Shown here one piece after another: positions 30,581-38,597 of a DNA stretch of 55,629 bases. The DNA lies in the IMG/VR virus record IMGVR_UViG_3300037247_000947, positions 1 to 55,629 of that record. One strand, 5' to 3'. The notes below the pieces were generated by a model that saw only the letters and a program-made list of their open reading frames with translations, ran no database searches and was not told the origin of the DNA. The stretch comes from a virus. How positions within the stretch are numbered: position 1 is the first letter of the stretch; the number at the start of each line of letters is the position of its first letter. Both the position numbers and the translations under genes were made by a program.

Positions 30581-31895
30581 TTGTTTCCCTTTCTTTACAG
30601 TAGTTATCAATTACCTGTGTACCTGAAAACGATTTCGGAATCGCCCACGAAGGCAACCCACCTTCAAGCACTTCGTTAATATCAACATAGTGTGTTGCAA
30701 AATTCTTCTCCACAGCTCCTGACCAAGCACACATAAGTTGCAAATGTCCTATCCAGACCTCAGCAAGAGCAACTTTTATCCCTGCCTTCTTACACTTAAT
30801 CCAAAAGTGGACATCAGCATCCTTATGCCCTCGATGCCAATCTCCTGCATCACTAGTCTTACTTTCAAACCAAGGCTTCTCCAGCTTCTCCGTCTCACTC
30901 AAGCGTATCATCGTCAGTCCAAAGTGAGCCGTATCAACATCTTTAACTCCATCAACAAACCCTCCCTTGGAAACAGTAACCATATCACCTTCAGGGTCAT
31001 TAAACATTCCTGACATTGGATATTTATTCCCTCTCCTCGCCTGGAGTGGAACCAGAATACCTACCTCTGGATGTATCTCCATCAAGCTATACAAGTCAAG
31101 AATATGATACATCGTATAGAACGTATCATAGTCTATTGCAAGTCCATACTTGTATCCTTTCTCAATCGCCTTCTCCAAGAGGTTCTCCATCCCCTGCTCC
31201 CAGAAGACGCCGCTAAACCTCTCACCATAAATCCCAAGTCCCTTGACGGCATTGATGGCCGAGAACATATTGTCAGTGAAGCAAAGGCGTGGCATCGACA
31301 TGAAGAACATCACATCTTTACTGATACTACTTTTACTTTCTTCTGTCACCGGAGGATTGACAGGAGTAGTGAGTTTCTTATTATAGGCAACAACGTTTAG
31401 GCTAATAAGCTCGTTGTCAACATCAATCTCGCTGCAATCGTGAAAGATACCCAGCTTTCTGACAACCTCACATTTGGCAAATCCAGCCTGTCTAATCATC
31501 TCGATGAGAAAGTCTTTATCAAACCCTATCTGGTGGGCATCATGTTCATCGACATGGCCCCCATAAATCATTGCAATGAATTTAACTCTCTCCTGTGGCG
31601 TATACTTCTCCTTGTCTAAAAACAACCTGCTTATGACATCAAGATTAGGGACACTCAGATACAATCGTCCTTCAGAGTCCAAGACACGTCGCCACTCCTT
31701 CAGTGCAGTCGGCATGTCCTTATAGTCAAAATGCTCAAGTACATGAGAAGCATAAACCTCCTCGAAAGTACGGTCTCTGAAACGGCTCAGGTCTTTAGCA
31801 TTACCGACATGGTCAACACCTGTCCTTGAGGCAATTGAGAATAGTTCCCAACCGTCTGCAACTACCTTGCCTCCGATATGAAGTCTTCTACTCAT
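30573..31895 (-). CDS. Methyltransferase-glycosyltransferase fusion
   Basis: 440 residues. The first ~180 (LHIGGKVVADGWELFS, EEVYASHVLEHF, EWRRVLDSEGRLYLSVPN) match class I SAM-dependent methyltransferases of the type acting on sugars. The second half (LAIDYDTFYTMYHILDLYSL, VGILVPLQARRGNKYPMSG) resembles a glycosyltransferase-like domain. Together with the FkbM-type gene nearby it may modify carbohydrate on the virion or host. The domain boundary around residues 180-200 is a Lys/Pro/Ser linker. Confidence 0.65.
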   Translation of the reverse strand: MSRRLHIGGKVVADGWELFSIASRTGVDHVGNAKDLSRFRDRTFEEVYASHVLEHFDYKDMPTALKEWRRVLDSEGRLYLSVPNLDVISRLFLDKEKYTPQERVKFIAMIYGGHVDEHDAHQIGFDKDFLIEMIRQAGFAKCEVVRKLGIFHDCSEIDVDNELISLNVVAYNKKLTTPVNPPVTEESKSSISKDVMFFMSMPRLCFTDNMFSAINAVKGLGIYGERFSGVFWEQGMENLLEKAIEKGYKYGLAIDYDTFYTMYHILDLYSLMEIHPEVGILVPLQARRGNKYPMSGMFNDPEGDMVTVSKGGFVDGVKDVDTAHFGLTMIRLSETEKLEKPWFESKTSDAGDWHRGHKDADVHFWIKCKKAGIKVALAEVWIGHLQLMCAWSGAVEKNFATHYVDINEVLEGGLPSWAIPKSFSGTQVIDNYCKERETNG

Positions 31896-31911
31896 TCCTT
31901 CTCTTCCTTTC

Positions 31912-32034
31912 CTACTTCATCAGATAGTAGATAAGAGCGTCTATTAAGTCAGGTTCCCCAACCCAAGCAAGTAATAACAAGACAAGGCCGGAGACGCCTC
32001 GTTGAATTGTCACTTCAATCTTGTCACTGTTCAT
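31912..32034 (-). CDS. 40-residue membrane-associated peptide
   Basis: MNSDKIEVTIQRGVSGLVLL then LLAWVGEPDLIDALIYYLMK: one hydrophobic helix and an acidic-amphipathic tail. AAAGGGAAGAAG precedes the ATG. It fills the gap between the two sugar-modifying genes. Likely real; role unknown. Confidence 0.5.
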   Translation of the reverse strand: MNSDKIEVTIQRGVSGLVLLLLAWVGEPDLIDALIYYLMK

Positions 32035-32053
32035 CTTCTTCCCTTTCCTAACT

Positions 32054-32665
32054 TTAGTAGTCTCCTAATGGAAACTCCCCGTCCCATCCCATCTTCCATC
32101 TTGAAAACAACTTCCCTTCCAAACATATAAGATTGATCGGCGTAACGGCAACAACAAAGTAATCCTTCTGTCTTGCCAATCTTAACATTGGGTACAAACC
32201 GGTTTGGTTCTGTCCCAAGGCTCCATCACTTCCTCTTATTGGAATAAAATCTGTCTCGACATACGGACTCCACTCAATGATAACAACCCTTGCCCGATAC
32301 CTGACCATATCCCCCCAAACATAGTATTCCTGCCCGTCAATATCAATGTTAAGCAGGTCAAACCTCTTGGGAAAACTCATCTGTTCCAAGAGATTGTCAA
32401 TCGTATTGTCTTTGGTAACAGTCTCTCTAAGACACTTTTCCGCCGGATATAGTTTTGTTAACTCTCGATGTCTCGCCGAATGTGGTTCAATAAAAGCGCC
32501 ATCCCATCCCACCTGTTCCATGAAGAACCGCGAATTGGAATTCAACTTTCCATCATGTGCACCTATATCACAAAGTATCTTATTCGTAGTCCCGATTTGA
32601 CGAAAGAGACCATCGACAAGGGCATCTTCATAAAACTGTGAGTAGTGCTTTGCTGTCCTTATCAT
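32054..32665 (-). CDS. FkbM-type methyltransferase
   Basis: 203 residues. CDIGAHDGK (32-40) is the AdoMet-binding loop and LLNIDIDGQEYYVW (104-117) the conserved acidic strand of FkbM-like O-methyltransferases, which act on sugars. FkbM enzymes in phages are associated with glycan modification. It sits beside the methyltransferase-glycosyltransferase fusion and downstream of the giant fibre. Leader AAAAGGAAAGAG. Confidence 0.7.
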   Translation of the reverse strand: MIRTAKHYSQFYEDALVDGLFRQIGTTNKILCDIGAHDGKLNSNSRFFMEQVGWDGAFIEPHSARHRELTKLYPAEKCLRETVTKDNTIDNLLEQMSFPKRFDLLNIDIDGQEYYVWGDMVRYRARVVIIEWSPYVETDFIPIRGSDGALGQNQTGLYPMLRLARQKDYFVVAVTPINLICLEGKLFSRWKMGWDGEFPLGDY

Positions 32666-32879
32666 CTCTTTCCTTTTTGTTTCTCTCTCTTTTAATCAGA
32701 GCTTCAAAAATCTTCTGCCCCCTGTTTGCAGTAATCGTTTCTTCATAAACAGCCCTTGCAATCATGGCAACCTCCCCAGGCAATACTCCAAGTTCCCAGA
32801 CAGTACATTCATACTTCTTAGCATATCTCAACCCCGTCTGTGTTATCAAATTGGCACAAATCTTGGGAAAGCTAGTCAT
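32628..32879 (-). CDS. Small hypothetical protein
   Basis: 83 residues, a mainly helical body and a charged end (KRERNKKERDDKDSK). It overlaps the FkbM gene by 38 bases. No good ribosome binding site; instead a hairpin lies directly before the ATG. Could be a chaperone or regulator; unassigned. Confidence 0.5.
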   Translation of the reverse strand: MTSFPKICANLITQTGLRYAKKYECTVWELGVLPGEVAMIARAVYEETITANRGQKIFEALIKRERNKKERDDKDSKALLTVL

Positions 32880-32883
32880 AAGA

Positions 32884-32908
32884 GGCCAGACTACTATAGA
32901 GCCTGGCC
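32884..32908 (-). promoter_or_regulatory. Leader hairpin abutting a start codon
   Basis: GGCCAG (32884-32889) pairs with CTGGCC (32903-32908), 13-base loop. On the minus transcript the stem ends four bases before the ATG of the 83-residue gene. TTGACA lies just upstream (minus strand) but no well-placed -10 was found. The same six-base word forms the outer helix at 1595-1643. Confidence 0.45.
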
Positions 32909-32950
32909 CCTTGTCAAGTATAAAATTAAAAAACTTTCAAAAGTCTAAGT

Positions 32951-35900
32951 CTAACTCAAAGCAGCAGTTGAGACCCAGGTAGTACCACTTTCACAAACCC
33001 AGAGTACCGAAGCATCCTGCTCATAGTAAATCGCTCCCGTAGTCCCAGTCTTACTACCATCAGGACTTGAGGAAGCATGGGTGGGAAGCACAAGACCTGA
33101 AAAACTGGTAGTATTCAGATTACAGGTAATCGTTGCTGTCCCTGTCTGAGTCAGGACACCTGCCGAACTAATACTTACATAGTTGGTCTTGTCACCGATA
33201 TAGACATTACTCGATGGTACAATCTGAAGCTGTGTTTGGTCCCATGTGATATAACAATCGGTAGTACCTGCGTCGCCAAATTGGAGAATATCATCATCTT
33301 CAATCTGGAGGTCAAAACCATTGAACTTACAAAGCAGGGCGCTATCATCGGTGTCAAAGGTGACTGTATTGGTTGTCGTCCCGCCAGCGATTATCACATC
33401 CACATTGGTTGGGTCGCCGAAGATAATTGTGTTATTGACAGATGCCCCTGTTATCATCAACTGTGTTTGGTCCCAAGTCATTGTAATATCACTTGCATCG
33501 CCGAACTTTACAACGTCATCGTCCTTCATGTGAAGGTCAAATCCGTCAAACTCGCAAACAAGAGCACTATCATCGGTATCGAATGTCACGTTGTTCGTAG
33601 TGGTTCCACCGCAGATAATCAAATCAAGATTAGTCGGGTCGCCTATTCTTATTGGATTATTAGCTGTGGCGCCGGTTATCATCAACTGGGTCTGATCCCA
33701 GGTCATCGTGATGTCGTTAGCATCGCCAAACTGGATGATGTCATCATCTTGAAGTCCAATATCATAACCATCTAAGAGTAGTTCAGCGGCACCGGAATCG
33801 AAGGAGGCAAATTTTGCCGCATCATCGGCATAGATATTAAAGTCCATACCGGCGGTTGCACCAATCTTGATTATTCCAACACCTTGGGACGCCGGTTCGA
33901 TAAGCAGGTTCGTCTGGTCCCAGACGATGGTAACGTCACTGGTGGTTCCAAAGGCCAACTTGGCGTCATCCTGGAACTCAAGCATATCAGATGCCTGGAC
34001 CCAGAGAAGGTCACTTCCAGCAGTGTCTCCATAGAATCGAACAGCAAGACCCTTACCGGACTCGCCGAGCAGAAGATTCTTGCCTGTTGCAGAAATCTCT
34101 CGTATGTACAGGTTAGAGCCGTCGGAGTCCATCTTGAAGTCACCAGCATTGGAGCTACCTGTACCAAAGAGCAATTCAACATTGTCGTTGAGGCTAATTT
34201 GTGCCGCACCTGCAAATACAAGCTGGTCAGCAGACTCGTCCCAAAGCATCTGGGCACTGGCTGACTCACCGTAGAACAAAACATCCATACCTTCGTCATC
34301 GGCACCGATGCGAATCTGGTTGCCGGTACCGGTAATATTCAACCTCGTCTGGTCCCAGCTTATCTCGACATCGGGAGAAGCAGCGGTTCCGCCGAAACTA
34401 AGAACAGCATCATCCAGGAATCCAAGAGTATTCTCCGAGGAATCCCAGTGGGCGTCCTTACCTGCACCGCCACCATGATAAATCCAGTCGGTGTTAACTG
34501 TTAAACCAACGTCGACAGTATCATTAGCTGCCGCAGCATCAATCGCCATATTTGACGTGGCCGAATCATACTGGAAAACAAAGTCATCAGAGTTACCAAA
34601 TCGCAACTCTTCATCATCACCAAAGGAGAAGTTGCCAATATCAAAAGCACCACTGACAGTCAAAGTCCCTGTGATATTGAGGTCTCCGACCATGTCAACC
34701 TCACTGTTAGTATCATCCCATACAAAGTAAGCATCGGCATCCGAGCCAAAGTATAGTCTCGCATCGTCGTCAAGTCTCAGGTCAACATCAATCATATCCA
34801 TTCTGGAATTGTCCTCATCCCAATAGACATAATTAGTTGCATCCTCGGTGTACCAATACATATCGAAACCACCACCGGAGACTCCGAAGTCAAGTTGCTC
34901 GTCATCTCCGGTTATCCGAAGAATATTAGGACTTCCGGCAATGTTCTGGATGGTGAAGTCATTGCTCGTTCCGAAGCGAAGGAGAGCCTCGTCATCGAGG
35001 TCAATATTCACATCGAGAAAATCAACAAGCTCATTGTCCTCATCAAAGAAAACATGGTTGCCAGAGGTTTCGGTATACCAGTAAACATCCATTCCGGCAC
35101 CGGCAGCGCCAATGTCAAACTGCTGGTCGTCGCCGAGCAGCTTCAAAATGTTTGGCGAGCCGGAAGTATTGCCCAGAGTAAAGTCCTGACTATCACCAAG
35201 ACGAATGAGGTCTCCATCTCCGAGGTCAAGATCGATGTTATCGAAAATTAGTGACCCGACAGAGTCAGCGCCCCCATCGCCATCAAAGTGCATGAAGTTT
35301 GACGTAGCGGTATTACCGATAAACATAACATCCACTTCATAGGTTCCGTCCCCGAACTGGACTTGCTCTACTGCGGCAGTGCCTTGGATTAACATCCCGT
35401 TTCCGGCAGTTCCAGGGGCACCATCGTTAAAACTAATAGTCATATCCGTACTCGTACCGAGCGAGATATTATCATTATCAGTCTTCAGTGTAAGCCCCGA
35501 ACCATCGATAACACCGGCAGATGTAATTGCCCAAGTATCAGACGTCCCTTGGATGTCGTCACTTGCCTGTGCGCTGGTAATCTGGATAGAAGCCGCAGTA
35601 CCGGCATCGGTCATTTCAAGACAGTGGATATCGCTTCCGGTATCGTTATTATCAAGCAATAGAAGCTGTCCATTGGTTGAGATGATAGCATTGTCAGCCT
35701 CAATCTCAATTCCGCCTGAAAATCCGGAATCAATAGTAATCTTGGTTCCTATATTAGCAGCAGCATCGAGTGAGCCGGAACCAATTCCGCTCATCCCTGC
35801 CGGAGACCAGTTTGAACCATCATAAGTTCTCAACTGGTTGAGGGTAGTGTTATAGTAGCCATCACCCTCGGTTGCGGAAGCCTTGTTCCGCGCGGTAAGA

Positions 35901-35977
35901 TAGGCGGCGGCAGACGCGAAGACGCCATACAGTCGCCAATCTTGATTCAAATTTCGTTGTCTTATTCCACCTGGCAT
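32951..35977 (-). CDS. Giant repetitive fibre, possible head fibre
   Basis: 1008 residues made of repeated beta units with motifs like LRFGxSxDFT, MTWDQTQLMITG and GTTTNxVTFDTDDSAL, giving at least ten copies from about residue 160 to 930. The DNA of the last copies is nearly repeated (around 33448-33490 and 33671-33715). The end (TGTTGAIYYEQDASVLWVCE) is a tip-like domain. It lies immediately after the major capsid gene, so head fibre or decoration is favoured; a tail fibre cannot be excluded. Confidence 0.6.
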   Translation of the reverse strand: MPGGIRQRNLNQDWRLYGVFASAAAYLTARNKASATEGDGYYNTTLNQLRTYDGSNWSPAGMSGIGSGSLDAAANIGTKITIDSGFSGGIEIEADNAIISTNGQLLLLDNNDTGSDIHCLEMTDAGTAASIQITSAQASDDIQGTSDTWAITSAGVIDGSGLTLKTDNDNISLGTSTDMTISFNDGAPGTAGNGMLIQGTAAVEQVQFGDGTYEVDVMFIGNTATSNFMHFDGDGGADSVGSLIFDNIDLDLGDGDLIRLGDSQDFTLGNTSGSPNILKLLGDDQQFDIGAAGAGMDVYWYTETSGNHVFFDEDNELVDFLDVNIDLDDEALLRFGTSNDFTIQNIAGSPNILRITGDDEQLDFGVSGGGFDMYWYTEDATNYVYWDEDNSRMDMIDVDLRLDDDARLYFGSDADAYFVWDDTNSEVDMVGDLNITGTLTVSGAFDIGNFSFGDDEELRFGNSDDFVFQYDSATSNMAIDAAAANDTVDVGLTVNTDWIYHGGGAGKDAHWDSSENTLGFLDDAVLSFGGTAASPDVEISWDQTRLNITGTGNQIRIGADDEGMDVLFYGESASAQMLWDESADQLVFAGAAQISLNDNVELLFGTGSSNAGDFKMDSDGSNLYIREISATGKNLLLGESGKGLAVRFYGDTAGSDLLWVQASDMLEFQDDAKLAFGTTSDVTIVWDQTNLLIEPASQGVGIIKIGATAGMDFNIYADDAAKFASFDSGAAELLLDGYDIGLQDDDIIQFGDANDITMTWDQTQLMITGATANNPIRIGDPTNLDLIICGGTTTNNVTFDTDDSALVCEFDGFDLHMKDDDVVKFGDASDITMTWDQTQLMITGASVNNTIIFGDPTNVDVIIAGGTTTNTVTFDTDDSALLCKFNGFDLQIEDDDILQFGDAGTTDCYITWDQTQLQIVPSSNVYIGDKTNYVSISSAGVLTQTGTATITCNLNTTSFSGLVLPTHASSSPDGSKTGTTGAIYYEQDASVLWVCESGTTWVSTAALS

Positions 35978-36059
35978 AATTTAACTCCTTTTCAAGTGTG
36001 TATATTGCTGAAGTTAATCTTTACCTTTCTGACAGGCACACACCTGAACGACCTGTACT

Positions 36060-36097
36060 AAAAAATCAGGTGAGGCACTGTAAGTACCCCACCCGAT
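36060..36097 (-). terminator. Rho-independent terminator after the major capsid gene
   Basis: On the minus strand ATCGGGTGGGG (36097-36087) pairs with CCTCACCTGAT (36075-36065), eleven pairs with two G-U wobbles, followed by a T-run. It lies after the capsid stop codon and before the giant fibre gene. Partial read-through would keep capsid more abundant than downstream products. Confidence 0.75.
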
Positions 36098-36145
36098 TGA
36101 TGAAAGGAAAGAGAGTAAAGAAAGGAGAAACTGTTCCTTGTAATG

Positions 36146-37522
36146 TTAGCTTTCCGAGATGTCATACCCCTTTGCCTGGCGGTATGCGTCAAAGCAAACA
36201 AAATTGACATACTGAACGGCAGCAGCAAACTTATTGTCCCCAGTATGGCTCTGTACAAGGACATTGCCACCGTCGCCAAGCACCCACTCGATAGGTGAAT
36301 TCTGGCAAAAGGCAAAGTCAGTGGTATTGATAACAAACAGAGTATTCTGAGGACAGGCACCGAGCGAGGTCAATATCAATTGATACTCACCAAGCTGCAC
36401 CCCAAGTCTCGTATAACCACCGACGAAACTCATCGGCCCGACATTGTTAAACCTTCTGTCGTCTTTCTTCTCAAGGAAGTATTTGTTCTCCGCCTTGGGA
36501 GTTGTCAATAGAAGGTTAGGCTGGGCCTGCCGTGCAAACTGCAAGTCCATCATCAATGCCGTCATGTTTTCTTCGTCAAGCCTTGCACTTGCAAAGTCCT
36601 TCATTAGACTCTGGAGATACCAGAAATTTGTCCTTGTCAATCCCCATATCGAAGTATAGTTACTGGTAGTCTCGGAGTTATTTGAACCATCCGAGACAAG
36701 ATTGGCAAGTCCGTTAATCTCCTGGATATTTGCATACGTCACTGCTGAAGTTCCGGCACTACCATACGCCCCTTCTCGGAAGAAGAAGTCACCGACAGCT
36801 ACGTTGGTACTTCCGGCTTCATTGTAAGTTGCACCGGCAGAGTCATTTATAACCATCACGGAAGTTCCGTTGTCCAAGTCCTGTGAAGTTCTGCTATCGA
36901 CAATAAAGGTCGTCAGTGCTGAACCGGAGTTGTTATGCCCAGTACTGTCAAGACCACTGGAGTCAAATGTTCCGCTCTCCAGCCTTGCCCCGATAGGCAT
37001 GAACATATCGGCAAAGTAGGGTGCCTGTGGGAAGCTGGCATTAGTCACGGTAATACTGGTATTGGGACTAATTGCCGAGACTCTTCCAACATAGCCACTG
37101 GCATCACCCATTAACATTCGGTCAAAGTTACTCTTAAACGCCCTGATGTTGGTCCTGAAACTTTCAGTAACAACATTGACGGCACTCTTCATACCAGAAT
37201 TAGCCGCCTTGATAACCGGTCCTGTCAAAGCAATATACGAGTTTAGATACTTGACATTCTCAGTCATCTGCTTGCCCTTGATAGGCACGTTAGTGACCCA
37301 GTTACCGCCCTCGGCAATCGTACCAACGCCCTCAGCCCTCTGTGTACTCGCCCAATGGACGATGTGGTTTCCACCACCAGGGATAAGGTCGGTACGGGCC
37401 TGGATTAAGTCGGTAAAACTGGGGTCATCATAGGCAACGTGCTGCATCGTAGGCAAGTAGACCTTCTTCAACAGACCATCTAAATTGGTCGAGTTGGTAA
37501 GGTTACTTATAGTTGTAGCCAT
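36146..37522 (-). CDS. Major capsid protein (HK97-type)
   Basis: 458 residues. Location directly after scaffold and portal, length, and composition fit a major capsid protein. FTDLIQARTDLIPGGGNHIV and the Gly-rich strands around 55-130 resemble the N-arm/E-loop side of HK97-fold capsid proteins. Assembles into the icosahedral shell. No cleavage site was identified; there is no protease gene in this cluster. Confidence 0.7.
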   Translation of the reverse strand: MATTISNLTNSTNLDGLLKKVYLPTMQHVAYDDPSFTDLIQARTDLIPGGGNHIVHWASTQRAEGVGTIAEGGNWVTNVPIKGKQMTENVKYLNSYIALTGPVIKAANSGMKSAVNVVTESFRTNIRAFKSNFDRMLMGDASGYVGRVSAISPNTSITVTNASFPQAPYFADMFMPIGARLESGTFDSSGLDSTGHNNSGSALTTFIVDSRTSQDLDNGTSVMVINDSAGATYNEAGSTNVAVGDFFFREGAYGSAGTSAVTYANIQEINGLANLVSDGSNNSETTSNYTSIWGLTRTNFWYLQSLMKDFASARLDEENMTALMMDLQFARQAQPNLLLTTPKAENKYFLEKKDDRRFNNVGPMSFVGGYTRLGVQLGEYQLILTSLGACPQNTLFVINTTDFAFCQNSPIEWVLGDGGNVLVQSHTGDNKFAAAVQYVNFVCFDAYRQAKGYDISES

Positions 37523-37533
37523 AAGATGTACTC

Positions 37534-38577
37534 CTAAACTTGTGCCTCTGTAGAAGCCATATAAGCATCCACATTGGCATTAAGTCTATTTATATCAAAG
37601 TGTTCCTTGTCGGCAGGAGGGGCCGGAGGAGCACCGCCGCCACCTGGGGTCAAGGGATTAACCACCATCTGATTGGGTGGGGCACTCCCCTTGTTAATCG
37701 CCTCGGTAGCGGCCTGCACACCTGCTTTGTAGATCGACTGAACAAACTGGTCGAACTTAGGCGCTAACTTGGTCGCCTCATGCCTGTATCCTTCCGGCGT
37801 AAAGGCACGATTGCGACCTACTTCTTTGGCAAGGTTCCCAACTGAAATATCAGTAGCACCGATGAAAAAACTTTCACCAATTTCTCTGACATCATCGGGA
37901 ACTTTTACAGTCACGGCAGTACCAAAGACATCCTTGGTTGCTGTCTGGACGTCATTTAGAAGCGTCTTTAGCGCAGTATCCTCCTGCAATTGGTTAATAT
38001 TCTGGTTAGCTTGAACCAATCCTGTTATCACCTCAAGCATTTTTCCCTCTCTCTCACGATATTCCGGCTCTGTCATGCCGGTAGTATTTATCGGTTTGGA
38101 TAGGGTATTTGTAAGATTGATAAGTTTTTGGTCAAGGGAAACTACTGGTGCGGCAGCATCAGGTACCGTCGTTTCTGTCTTTGGCTGAACAGTCTGTCTC
38201 GACCTATTCAAATCCTCAATGGTAATAAGTCCGCTTCGCAGTTGTTCAGCGGTATTACCATCTGGGTCAACACCTAACTTAGTCAACGTTGCTCTAAGGT
38301 CGGCATTGTCCTGACTGAGACGAGTTGCTTTTGCTGCTACTTCGGCATCACTTTCCTTAACTTCCGGTTCCGTTGCCGCTGGCGTCTCCGGTGGCACAAC
38401 AGTCGAGACTCCCGCCTCGCTGGTACTCTCGTTTGTCGGAGGAGGAACAATTGTTTCCACACCCGTATTAAGTGCGGCGTCAATATTCGCTCCAAGGTTT
38501 TCCAGTGTGCTTGTTTGTGAACCATCCGCAATTGGTGCTGGATTGGTTACTGTTGCTACATTGGTTACAGGTTCCAT
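37534..38577 (-). CDS. Scaffolding protein
   Basis: 347 residues: Pro/Thr/Glu-rich, low-complexity N-terminus (PPTNESTSEAG, PPETPAATEP), a central coiled-coil part, and a Gly/Pro-rich tail (GGGGAPPAPPADKE) with a short C-terminal helix. This is the usual build of phage scaffolds, and it lies between portal and capsid. It likely guides procapsid assembly and then leaves. Confidence 0.65.
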   Translation of the reverse strand: MEPVTNVATVTNPAPIADGSQTSTLENLGANIDAALNTGVETIVPPPTNESTSEAGVSTVVPPETPAATEPEVKESDAEVAAKATRLSQDNADLRATLTKLGVDPDGNTAEQLRSGLITIEDLNRSRQTVQPKTETTVPDAAAPVVSLDQKLINLTNTLSKPINTTGMTEPEYREREGKMLEVITGLVQANQNINQLQEDTALKTLLNDVQTATKDVFGTAVTVKVPDDVREIGESFFIGATDISVGNLAKEVGRNRAFTPEGYRHEATKLAPKFDQFVQSIYKAGVQAATEAINKGSAPPNQMVVNPLTPGGGGAPPAPPADKEHFDINRLNANVDAYMASTEAQV

Positions 38578-38597
38578 GTTACTATCCTCTTATAAGG

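Noticed and set aside
32903-32940. Sigma70 promoter built on TTGACA upstream of the 83-residue gene
   Set aside because: Best -10 candidate (TATAGT) is only 13 bases away; spacing not acceptable.
33236-35251. Plus-strand ORFs of 100-180 codons opposite the repeat fibre
   Set aside because: Mirror of the repetitive coding strand; no start signals.
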